Positions 1-5,752 of a stretch of 15,509 nucleotides of DNA are shown in pieces. Made by a program: the position numbers and the translations under genes. Where the stretch lies: positions 1-15,509 of the forward strand of contig CAYVQU010000124.1 in NCBI GenBank assembly GCA_964453155.1. The letters are read 5' to 3'. Position 1 is the stretch's first letter, and the number at the start of each line of letters is the position of its first letter. Below the pieces are notes generated by a model that saw nothing but the letters and a program-made list of their open reading frames with translations, did no database searches and was not told the origin of the DNA. The stretch comes from CAYVQU01 sp964453155 (GTDB lineage Bacteria; Chloroflexota; Anaerolineae; Anaerolineales; UBA11858).

Positions 1-35
1 TCCTTTGTAACTTGGTGAGCATTTTTTTTGATCAT
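1..35 (-). CDS. possible start of a downstream gene, cut by the window edge
   Basis: On the minus strand an ATG at 33-35 opens a frame of 11 codons (MIKKNAHQVTK) that runs off the left edge without a stop. A Shine-Dalgarno-like AGAGGG (plus-strand 41-46) lies five bases upstream and overlaps the rhomboid stop codon, so a third gene of the gmk-rhomboid transcript is plausible. An alternative ATG at 20-22 in another frame has no such site. Too little is visible to name a product, and the frame could be chance. Confidence 0.35.
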   Translation of the reverse strand, partial: MIKKNAHQVTK

Positions 36-44
36 TCTAGCCCT

Positions 45-851
45 CTACTGCCTCAAATATAAAGCTCCAATAGTTAACACGACAAAAAATAGGGCCGTGA
101 TCCCTGTGGCTTGCAGAATTTCGTTGGGCTCGCGTTGATCATCCAAAGACATATCTGGGTAGACACCGGTGACTTCTAGCATCGGTCCACCCAGCCAGGC
201 AAAGACTACCCCGCCGATCAGACCTCCGACATGCCCCCAATTGTCGATCCCTGGCGAGAGTCCGATGAAAAGGTTGATTAGGGCGATACTGATAATGCTG
301 TTAAGTGCTTGCCGAAACGCGGGGCCAAAGACTTCTCGATTATGATAGAAAAACACCCCTTGAGCCCCGATTAGCCCAAAAATGGCAGTTGATGAGCCTA
401 ACGATGGGGCCTCGGTAAACATCATTGAGAATACGTTGCCCCCAAATCCGCTCAAAACGTAAAGAGCCAGATAACGCCAGTGGCCATAAAAGCGTTCCAA
501 TCGGGGGCCGATCCGATATAGGGCATACATATTAAAGGCAATATGCAGTCCCGAACCGTGCAGCAGCATCGGTGTGACCAAGCGCCAGAGTTGGCCCTGC
601 GCGATCAAATGATTAACTTTAACCCCCAAAGCGGCCGGAAGATCAATGTCGAGCCAATAATTGGTGCCCATTTGGGCTAAGTATATGGCGATTGTGATCA
701 CCAACAATGAATAGGTGACGTAGGGTTTTTGGTTGGGGAGTTTAACCGGGATCCGGGTGGGGGTGGCGGTAGTGCGCGGTGGTTGCTCCGGCTGGGTCGG
801 CGGCGGTGTGGTATCCTGGTTGGAATCAGAGGGGGGAATTTGATAATTCAA
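45..851 (-). CDS. rhomboid-family intramembrane serine protease
   Basis: This 268-residue membrane protein would cleave transmembrane substrates within the bilayer using a Ser-His dyad. Residues 1-40 are a Pro/Thr/Gln-rich cytoplasmic tail. About seven hydrophobic segments follow (near 43-61, 88-112, 126-146, 152-170, 183-199, 205-224, 249-266), which fits the 6+1 topology. The catalytic serine is S154 in LGSSTAIFG and the histidine is H207 in NWGHVGG. H103 and N107 (GLHIAFN) match the oxyanion-supporting pair of GlpG. The usual GxSG has Thr in place of the last Gly. The start is TTG at 849-851, whose bases overlap the TGA of gmk as TTGA; a TAAGGT site lies seven bases upstream. No in-frame ATG occurs before the first membrane helix, so the TTG start is favoured. 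The overlap implies translational coupling to gmk. The substrate is unknown. Confidence 0.9.
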   Translation of the reverse strand: MNYQIPPSDSNQDTTPPPTQPEQPPRTTATPTRIPVKLPNQKPYVTYSLLVITIAIYLAQMGTNYWLDIDLPAALGVKVNHLIAQGQLWRLVTPMLLHGSGLHIAFNMYALYRIGPRLERFYGHWRYLALYVLSGFGGNVFSMMFTEAPSLGSSTAIFGLIGAQGVFFYHNREVFGPAFRQALNSIISIALINLFIGLSPGIDNWGHVGGLIGGVVFAWLGGPMLEVTGVYPDMSLDDQREPNEILQATGITALFFVVLTIGALYLRQ

Positions 852-1477
852 AGGGTTACCTTACGATGTTGTATGCGGTGATGTTCTGTTTGGATAATAG
901 CCTCGATAACCTCTACGGCTTCTACCAACTTTTGGTCGCGGTTTAAGACCACATAGTCAAATTTCTGAGCTTGAACCAATTCATCTTGGATTTCGTCCAC
1001 CCGCACTTTGATTTGCTCGGCGGAATCTGAGCCGCGCGCCACCAGGCGGGCAGTCAACTCATCTTGGTTTTCGGTGGAGAGGAAGATCAGCAATGCTTCT
1101 GGGCATAGTGCCTTAATCGTCGCGGCGCCCTGCACATCCAGCCGCATGACCACGTCCTTACCGCTGGCCAAAGCTTGCCGGACCTGCTCTTTAGGCACTC
1201 CTTTGTAATCCTCGTAGACTTTGGCGTATTCCAATAATTCATCTTCGGCGATCAGATCTTCAAACTCTGCGCGTGTGAAGAAGAAGTAATCTACGCCATG
1301 GGTCTCACCTTCCCGGGGTGCCCGGCTGGTGGCCGTGATGACAAAGTGAAAATCCGAATTTCGGGCGGTCAACAGCTGAACGACGCTGTCTTTCCCGACG
1401 CCCGAAGCCCCCGAAATGACAATTAATAACGGTTCGGGTTGGTACAGGTTGAAGTTGTTTTCTAAAGACGTGTTCAT
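848..1477 (-). CDS. gmk: guanylate kinase
   Basis: Guanylate kinase phosphorylates GMP to GDP with ATP in the cytoplasmic purine nucleotide pathway. The protein has 209 residues, normal for the family. The P-loop is GASGVGKD (23-30). The GMP-binding region shows TSRAPREGE (R52, R55), Y64 in GVDYFF, E83 in LLEYAKVY, Y91, and D114 in LDVQGA. The stretch DYKGVP (90-95) replaces the more common NYYGT(S/T), so the side chain that usually contacts the GMP phosphate after the glycine is Val here; I believe related Chloroflexi enzymes vary at the same place. The ATG at 1475-1477 has an AAGGAA site about five bases upstream. The gene is the first of a two-gene (perhaps three-gene) minus-strand unit with the rhomboid gene and diverges from the FmdB-type gene. 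Confidence 0.95.
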   Translation of the reverse strand: MNTSLENNFNLYQPEPLLIVISGASGVGKDSVVQLLTARNSDFHFVITATSRAPREGETHGVDYFFFTRAEFEDLIAEDELLEYAKVYEDYKGVPKEQVRQALASGKDVVMRLDVQGAATIKALCPEALLIFLSTENQDELTARLVARGSDSAEQIKVRVDEIQDELVQAQKFDYVVLNRDQKLVEAVEVIEAIIQTEHHRIQHRKVTL

Positions 1478-1497
1478 GGTATTTCCTTGGTTCCCCG

Positions 1498-1505
1498 ATT
1501 ATAAT
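1498..1505. promoter_or_regulatory. palindromic -10 element shared by divergent genes
   Basis: The octamer ATTATAAT is its own reverse complement and contains a perfect TATAAT on each strand (plus 1500-1505, minus 1498-1503). It sits in the 60-bp gap between gmk and the FmdB-type gene. The predicted leaders would be about 14 nt for gmk and 26 nt for the plus-strand gene, with both Shine-Dalgarno sites downstream. No good -35 element is visible on either side, so this rests on the -10 match and position alone. Confidence 0.4.
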
Positions 1506-1537
1506 ACCGATTGAAAAATTTTAGTTGGAGTGTTTGT

Positions 1538-1960
1538 ATGCCCGCATATGAATATCGTTGTTTAGATTGTCGGCGGCGGTTTCAGGTTTTTATGACCTAT
1601 GCCGAATATGGGACCAAAGAAGTCCATTGTACCCACTGTGATAGTGCCAATATCCAGCGCAAAATTGGTCGGATCCGGATTGCCAAATCAGAAGACAGCC
1701 GGATGGAAAGTTTGGCCTCCGATTTTGATGATCCCGCGGCCCTGGCGGGATTAGAAGATGATCCTCAGGCTCTGGGGCGGATGATGCGTAAAATGAGCTC
1801 AGAAATGGGAGAAGATATGGGCCCCGAATTTGACGAGGTAGTCGACCGCCTCGAGAAGGGTCAAAGCCCGGAGGATATCGAATCGGCCATGCCCGATTTA
1901 GGCGCTGACGACGGCCCGATGGGGGGGGATATGGGCATGGGTGGCCTCGACGATTTCTAG
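1538..1960 (+). CDS. FmdB-type zinc-ribbon protein
   Basis: The 140-residue product begins MPAYEYRC, the usual opening of the FmdB/CxxC_CxxC_SSSS putative regulatory family. Two cysteine pairs, C8/C11 and C31/C34, form a predicted zinc ribbon. The remaining ~100 residues are acidic and Met/Gly/Asp-rich, ending in GGDMGMGGLDDF, with a short predicted helix around MMRKMSSEM. Members are annotated as regulatory because of the original fmdB locus, but the biochemical role is generally unknown. The ATG at 1538 is preferred over an in-frame TTG at 1511 because GGAG (1527-1530) lies seven bases before it and the family starts at MP. A run of eight G residues (1921-1928) near the 3' end is a frameshift-prone spot. 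The gene stands alone, divergent from gmk and convergent with the TIR gene. Confidence 0.85.
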   Translation: MPAYEYRCLDCRRRFQVFMTYAEYGTKEVHCTHCDSANIQRKIGRIRIAKSEDSRMESLASDFDDPAALAGLEDDPQALGRMMRKMSSEMGEDMGPEFDEVVDRLEKGQSPEDIESAMPDLGADDGPMGGDMGMGGLDDF

Positions 1961-1961
1961 C

Positions 1962-2002
1962 GAACGATGCTGGCTGGACAATTTGTCCAGCCAGCATCGT
2001 TC
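1962..2002. terminator. 19-bp perfect hairpin between convergent genes
   Basis: The arms at 1962-1980 and 1984-2002 are perfect reverse complements around a 3-nt loop and fill nearly the whole 41-bp gap between the convergent FmdB-type and TIR genes. The right arm reaches the first base of the TIR stop codon. There is no T-run on either strand after the stem, so it is not a classical intrinsic terminator. A bidirectional transcript end or RNA-stabilising stem is the likely role. Confidence 0.65.
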
Positions 2003-3672
2003 TAAAACTCCGTATCCACAAACCCAAAATTATAGACTCTATTCCCGTCGGCCGGGATATTTACATTTTGCTTGACAATATTGACATGCCCATTGCCCGA
2101 TAATTTCCAATCATAGGCCGGGGGCGGCAAATCTGAAACTTCAATTTGCAGGCAGTAATCTCCTGGCGGCAGGTCGGCAAATTTGTAGCTGCCGTCGTTT
2201 TGGGTGTAAAGAGTTTGGCTGTTGGGGTTGCCGCAGTTCCCAGGATGCAGGTAGATCGGGATCTTATCAAAGCGTTGTTCGAAGCCATCAATGGTCTGAT
2301 TGTCATTTTGATCGTCCCACAGGATACCAGAGAGACCTCCCGTCCCCCCACCTGCGCTGCCGCTTGAGCCGGGATTCTTTACAGGTGTATTGGTCGGTGT
2401 GGGCGGTGGGGGGATGATCGGGGCCAGTGATAAATCTCCGAAAACAGCAACAGTGCCATTTTCCCCCTGGGAGACCCAACAATCGACCGGCTGTTGGTAC
2501 TTGGCTAATTCCACTCGCACCCAAAAGTCGTCTTCGTTACGGCCATTGACACGGGCTGTTTCACCTTTGGTCATATCTCCAAATGCCAGCGGGTAATTTG
2601 TTCCCGGTCCAGAGCGACAGAAGGTGTTTTGTTGGGCCACCACAGTGGGGGGGGCGGGGGTTGGGGTTTGGGTGGGCGTGCGTGTCGGTGAGGCGGTTTT
2701 AGTTGGAGTCGGCGTTTCAGTCGCGGTTGGCGAGGCTGTTTCGGTGTTTGTTGGGGTAGGCGTAGGGGGCAGCGGTGAAGGTGAGGGGGTTATTGAGGCT
2801 GTTTCAGTTAGATGTACGGTCGGTTTCTTCGGGGTAGAGGTTGGTTCTAGCCCTGAAAAAAGATCGCGCCCACCAAAAAATAAGGCACTAATAGCCGCAA
2901 TCCCGATTAATCCACTGATAATGCGGCCGCGCCAGGTTTTTAAAAATCCGGTTGGGGCCGTAGCCGGAGATATCGGAATTACTTTTTTGTCACCAACAAA
3001 GCGCAGTCCCGTAATCCCCATCGTTTGCAAGCTGACACTGTCGTTGAGGGCCAGCGCTTTGAGTTCGTAGCCCGCATTGGCCGGAATCTTCACGAAAACG
3101 TGTAAACTGCCAGCTTCAACTTTGGTAATTACCAACTCGTCAGCCGCAGCGCCGGTGTTCTCCGTCAGGAAGGTCAATAACTTGGCTTGAAATTCATCGT
3201 CAAAATCGGTTAGCGCTTGCCCCTTGATAATGATCTCAACTTCTTTCGGCTCAGGGTCGGAGGGTGGGGTCAAGTCGGTCTGACGGGCAACCAGGGCGGA
3301 TTCTAGGTCAGTATATCCTTTGGCTGGATCACGAAAATATTCAATTTGCTGCGTTCCCGCCAGTTGATAGCGCATCTCTGCGGGGATTTGGATGTCATCC
3401 AATAGGACCGGTAAAATGAAGGGGTCGGCGGCATCCTCCGCTAAATCTAATTCCTTACGCACATTTTTTGAAGCCGCTGAATGGGGAGAGAGTTTGAGCA
3501 CGAAGGCGTCGGCGGTGTCGATGGCTTTTACGATTTGCAGTCGCCATTGGCGTCCGGCTTGAATATCGGCGCGATCAAGCCAGGTCTCAATTCCCGCCGC
3601 TTCTAATTTCGCCACAACCGTATCGACGAGTTCGCGGTCTTGCCGGGAATAGCTGATGAATACATGCCCCAT
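2002..3672 (-). CDS. TIR-domain transmembrane protein with outside SH3b and SdrD_B-like modules
   Basis: This 556-residue protein reads as a one-pass membrane protein with TIR inside and sensor-like modules outside. Residues 1-130 are a TIR domain: it opens HVFISYSRQD, carries WLDRADI (31-37), and has E74 in VRKEL at the place of the catalytic glutamate of NAD-cleaving TIRs. Residues 143-228 form a small alpha/beta-looking domain. Residues 251-268 are the membrane helix; K245, R248 and R250 before it support the N-terminus inside. Then come a Pro/Thr-rich stalk (275-343), an SH3b-like domain (344-420, CRSGPGTNYP and CWVSQG, with C352 and C398 possibly disulfide-bonded) and an SdrD_B/Cna-B-like domain (447-556, LSGILWDDQNDNQ, DGSYKFADLPPGDYCLQI). 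The start at 3670-3672 is chosen for its perfect AGGAGGT. Defence or signalling by NAD cleavage is inference; no partner effector gene adjoins it. Confidence 0.85.
   Translation of the reverse strand: MGHVFISYSRQDRELVDTVVAKLEAAGIETWLDRADIQAGRQWRLQIVKAIDTADAFVLKLSPHSAASKNVRKELDLAEDAADPFILPVLLDDIQIPAEMRYQLAGTQQIEYFRDPAKGYTDLESALVARQTDLTPPSDPEPKEVEIIIKGQALTDFDDEFQAKLLTFLTENTGAAADELVITKVEAGSLHVFVKIPANAGYELKALALNDSVSLQTMGITGLRFVGDKKVIPISPATAPTGFLKTWRGRIISGLIGIAAISALFFGGRDLFSGLEPTSTPKKPTVHLTETASITPSPSPLPPTPTPTNTETASPTATETPTPTKTASPTRTPTQTPTPAPPTVVAQQNTFCRSGPGTNYPLAFGDMTKGETARVNGRNEDDFWVRVELAKYQQPVDCWVSQGENGTVAVFGDLSLAPIIPPPPTPTNTPVKNPGSSGSAGGGTGGLSGILWDDQNDNQTIDGFEQRFDKIPIYLHPGNCGNPNSQTLYTQNDGSYKFADLPPGDYCLQIEVSDLPPPAYDWKLSGNGHVNIVKQNVNIPADGNRVYNFGFVDTEF
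2644..2850 (-). repeat. Pro/Thr-rich low-complexity stalk in the TIR gene
   Basis: Residues 275-343 of the TIR protein are almost entirely P, T, S, A, E and N, with repeating TPT and TAT/TET steps. Such stalks follow the membrane anchor in many Anaerolineae surface proteins and hold outer domains away from the membrane. The DNA is GT-rich on the plus strand and ends in an eight-base G run (2647-2654). Confidence 0.75.
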
Positions 3673-3676
3673 ACCG

Positions 3677-3683
3677 ACCTCCT
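3677..3683 (-). promoter_or_regulatory. Shine-Dalgarno site deciding the TIR gene start
   Basis: AGGAGGT reads on the minus strand four bases before the ATG at 3670-3672. It is a full match to the anti-Shine-Dalgarno sequence and rules in favour of the MGHVF start over an in-frame ATG 11 codons upstream at 3703-3705, which would place the site inside the coding region. Confidence 0.8.
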
Positions 3684-3690
3684 TATTAGT

Positions 3691-3696
3691 ATTATA
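3691..3696 (-). promoter_or_regulatory. candidate -10 element of the TIR gene
   Basis: TATAAT reads on the minus strand 18 bases before the chosen start codon. The predicted transcript would begin near 3684, just ahead of the Shine-Dalgarno site. No convincing -35 hexamer lies 16-18 bp upstream, so this is a tentative call. Confidence 0.3.
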
Positions 3697-3727
3697 CGTG
3701 ATCAAAACGTGTTTATTGCCTAAAATT

Positions 3728-3797
3728 AACCGCAGATCAACCCTGACGCACGCAGATAAAATTCTAAATCAGCGTTCAATTGCGCGAATCGGCGGTT
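3728..3797. repeat. foldback of decameric CGCAGAT-type units
   Basis: In the gap between the TIR gene and rnhA, AACCGCAGAT (3728-3737) pairs with ATCGGCGGTT (3788-3797), and ACGCAGAT (3750-3757) with ATCAGCGT (3768-3775), each with one mismatch. The spacing between outer and inner pairs is 12 bases on both sides, so the foldback is symmetric. CGCAGAT recurs exactly 20 bases apart (3731 and 3751), which suggests a 10-bp unit with a worn middle copy. I recognise CGCAGAT-type foldbacks as dispersed intergenic repeats of several phyla; copy number here cannot be seen. Confidence 0.6.
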
Positions 3798-3864
3798 TTC
3801 TATGCCAAAATAAAGATGATCCTTTGTTGAAATCTAAAACTATATAAGAAAAATCTAGGATAAA

Positions 3865-3879
3865 ATGATAACGTTATGA
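3865..3879 (+). other. four-codon minigene overlapping the rnhA start
   Basis: ATG ATA ACG TTA TGA (MITL, stop) starts four bases after AGGA (3857-3860) and its TGA overlaps the rnhA ATG as ATGA. rnhA itself has no closer Shine-Dalgarno site, so ribosomes could load at the minigene and restart at rnhA. The frame is short enough to be chance. Confidence 0.25.
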
Positions 3880-4313
3880 TAAACCCCCCTCATGTGATCA
3901 TTTATACTGACGGTGCGTGTTCTGGCAATCCCGGACCTGGCGGGTGGGGCGTGCTCTTGAAGTTTGGTCGCCACGAAAAAGAGCTTTCGGGCGGAGCGAC
4001 TGAAACCACCAATAACCGGATGGAACTTCAGGCCGCGGTTGAAGCTTTGCAAGCCCTCAAAAAAAACTGCCAGGTCGATTTCTACACCGATTCCGAATAC
4101 GTCCGCCGCGGCATCACCGAATGGATAAAAAACTGGAAACGCCGGGGCTGGAAAACGGCTGGTAAGAAACCGGTCAAAAACCAGGATTTATGGCGGGCTC
4201 TCGATGCTGCGGCCCAAACGCACCAAATTAATTGGTACTGGGTAAAAGGTCACGCCGGACACCCGGAGAATGAACGCGTTGACGAATTGGCCCGAATGGC
4301 AATCCCCAGGTGA
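3876..4313 (+). CDS. rnhA: ribonuclease HI
   Basis: RNase HI cuts the RNA strand of RNA-DNA hybrids, clearing R-loops and replication primers in the cytoplasm. At 145 residues it is close to the E. coli enzyme. All catalytic positions are visible: D12 in YTDGACSGNPGPGG, E50 in NNRMEL, D72 in YTDSEYV, H126 in VKGHAGH and D136 in NERVDELA. The basic-protrusion region is kept, with WKRRGWKTAGKKPVKN (87-102). The ATG at 3876 is the only start, because an in-frame stop lies 13-15 bases upstream. Its Shine-Dalgarno signal is poor (AGGA 15 bases away), which is why the overlapping minigene is of note. The gene diverges from the TIR gene and is followed by a heptamer repeat before the transporter gene. 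Confidence 0.97.
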   Translation: MINPPHVIIYTDGACSGNPGPGGWGVLLKFGRHEKELSGGATETTNNRMELQAAVEALQALKKNCQVDFYTDSEYVRRGITEWIKNWKRRGWKTAGKKPVKNQDLWRALDAAAQTHQINWYWVKGHAGHPENERVDELARMAIPR

Positions 4314-4335
4314 AATAATATACCGTGCTGATGTT

Positions 4336-4370
4336 CGTATCACGCTTCACGCATTACATATCACGCAATA
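4336..4370 (+). repeat. five heptamers of a CGYATCA-type tandem repeat
   Basis: Five units in exact 7-base register fill 4336-4370, in the gap between rnhA and the transporter gene. The first is CGTATCA (4336-4342) and the second CGCTTCA (4343-4349); the others deviate at one or two bases. The consensus is CG-Y-A-TCA. Unlike the two arrays further on, no complementary copy follows, so it does not fold back. Confidence 0.6.
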
Positions 4371-4417
4371 AACCACCTTTTTTTGACTGAACCTAATTTT
4401 ATAGAATGGAGTCCCCC

Positions 4418-5659
4418 ATGAAATTCAACTACGGCAAAATATTCCTCCTCGGATTTGGGTTTTTCGGCGTCAGTGTGATCTGGAGCGTATATAACGCCTT
4501 CGTCCCGATTTTTTTGGCCGACCGCTTTGGATTAGAAGCCGGATTGATTGGTTTCTTCATGACGCTCGACAATATTGCAGCCCTCTTTATCCAACCTCCG
4601 GTGGGCGCCTGGTCCGACCGCCTGCGGACTCCGATTGGGCGGCGGTTGCCTTTCATATTAATTGGTGCCCCCATTTCGGCCGTGGTCTTTGGTTTGATTC
4701 CATTAGCAGCAGCTTTGCCATTGTTTGTGGCCTGTACCAGCACCCTATTGCTGAGTATGGCTTTGTGGCGCACCCCGGTTGTGGCCTTGATGCCAGATGT
4801 TACCCCTTCGTCCAAGCGTTCCCAGGCCAATGGGATCATCAACTTTATGGGCGGGATAGGAGCCATCATTGCCTTCTTGCTGGGGAGTAATTTATATAAG
4901 CAAAATCCGGCCTTCCCTTTTTGGTTGGGGTCTGGGTTGGTGATCGTCGCCGCTATTTTAGTTTTGATCTTCATCAAAGAGCCTAAAGAATACGGCGAAG
5001 CCGAAGAGAAGCCCGATATGTTCGCCAGCCTGAAAGCGGCCTGGCAAGATGATGATAAAAGTGCTTTACGACTCTTTCTGGCGATTTTTTCCTGGTTTGT
5101 GGGCTACAATGCCATCGAAGCCTTTTTCACGCTCTACTCAGTCAATCATCTGGGCCTTCATGAAGCGGATGGGGCCAGTATGTTGGGGCATCTGTCGTTG
5201 TTTTTTGTGCTCTTTGCCCTGGTCGCGGGCGTAGTCGGGGCTAAAATTGGCCGCCGGGTGACAATTTCGTTGGGATTGATCCTGCTGGTGATATTGACCG
5301 CGCTAATGTTCGTCTTACCGCCCGATTTGTTAGCAACCGCATTGGCTAAACTGCCCGTTCTCGGTACGGTGCGGACGATCAGTTTGATCTTGATGGTAGC
5401 TGGCATTGCCTGGGCCTTGATCAATATTAATTCTTTGCCGATGGTGGTTGATCTGGTCGAGAATGCCCGCATCGGGACGTATACTGGTTTGTATTATCTG
5501 TTCTCCACCCTGGCGGCGATTGCCGGTCCGAATGTGAACGGCTGGATCATCCAACTCACTGGGAATAACTACAACTCGATCATGATCGTCGCACCGATCT
5601 TTATGGCTTTAGCCCTCATCTTGATGTGGGGTGTCCGCCGCGGGGAAGCCAAAGAATAA
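4418..5659 (+). CDS. MFS transporter, SLC45/GPH-like
   Basis: The 413-residue product is an inner-membrane protein with about twelve hydrophobic helices. The loop between helices 2 and 3 reads VGAWSDRLRTPIGRRLPFI (62-80), the MFS signature in the form seen in SLC45/sucrose and GPH-type sugar carriers. A charged central loop (EPKEYGEAEEKPD) separates the two six-helix halves. This suggests cation-coupled uptake of a sugar or similar small solute, but the substrate cannot be read from sequence. The ATG at 4418 is chosen over the in-frame ATG at 4406: GGAG (4408-4411) stands six bases before it, while the earlier ATG has no site. Upstream is a heptamer repeat, downstream a long hairpin, so it is probably transcribed alone or from the rnhA side. 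No sugar-metabolism genes adjoin it. Confidence 0.85.
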   Translation: MKFNYGKIFLLGFGFFGVSVIWSVYNAFVPIFLADRFGLEAGLIGFFMTLDNIAALFIQPPVGAWSDRLRTPIGRRLPFILIGAPISAVVFGLIPLAAALPLFVACTSTLLLSMALWRTPVVALMPDVTPSSKRSQANGIINFMGGIGAIIAFLLGSNLYKQNPAFPFWLGSGLVIVAAILVLIFIKEPKEYGEAEEKPDMFASLKAAWQDDDKSALRLFLAIFSWFVGYNAIEAFFTLYSVNHLGLHEADGASMLGHLSLFFVLFALVAGVVGAKIGRRVTISLGLILLVILTALMFVLPPDLLATALAKLPVLGTVRTISLILMVAGIAWALININSLPMVVDLVENARIGTYTGLYYLFSTLAAIAGPNVNGWIIQLTGNNYNSIMIVAPIFMALALILMWGVRRGEAKE

Positions 5660-5670
5660 TATCGTTTTGA

Positions 5671-5733
5671 AGACCCCAGGGGTTTCATAGCAAGCTTGTG
5701 CATCTTGCGGTAAGTATGAAAACCCCTGGGTCT
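5671..5733 (+). terminator. long imperfect hairpin after the transporter gene
   Basis: Arms 5671-5689 and 5715-5733 pair over 19 positions, with one extra C on the left and one extra A on the right. GCAAG (5690-5694) and CTTGC (5704-5708) extend the stem inside. No T-run follows. It separates the transporter gene from the pseudouridine synthase gene, 12 bp after the stop codon, and probably ends or protects the transporter mRNA. Confidence 0.55.
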
Positions 5734-5752
5734 CACCAGATAAAGGTGGCAG

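Noticed and set aside
1511..1537. Nine-residue N-terminal extension of the FmdB-type protein from a TTG
   Set aside because: The family starts at MPxYEY and a well-spaced GGAG precedes the ATG at 1538.
1590..2027. 145-codon minus-strand frame across the FmdB-type gene
   Set aside because: It runs through the terminator-like hairpin and is a shadow of the zinc-ribbon gene.
3656..3847. 63-codon plus-strand frame between the TIR gene and rnhA
   Set aside because: It starts inside the TIR gene on the other strand and reads through the decamer foldback; there is no Shine-Dalgarno or family signal.
4336..4370. Heptamer arrays as a CRISPR array
   Set aside because: Units are 7 bases with no spacers, and no cas genes are present.
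4429..4977. 182-codon open frame antisense to the transporter gene
   Set aside because: The translation is low in normal composition (many K, I, P, N) with no motif, and the opposite strand encodes a clear MFS protein.
5671..5733. The long hairpin as a miniature transposable element
   Set aside because: No flanking target-site duplication is visible and the arms end at the stem; a transcript-end stem is simpler.
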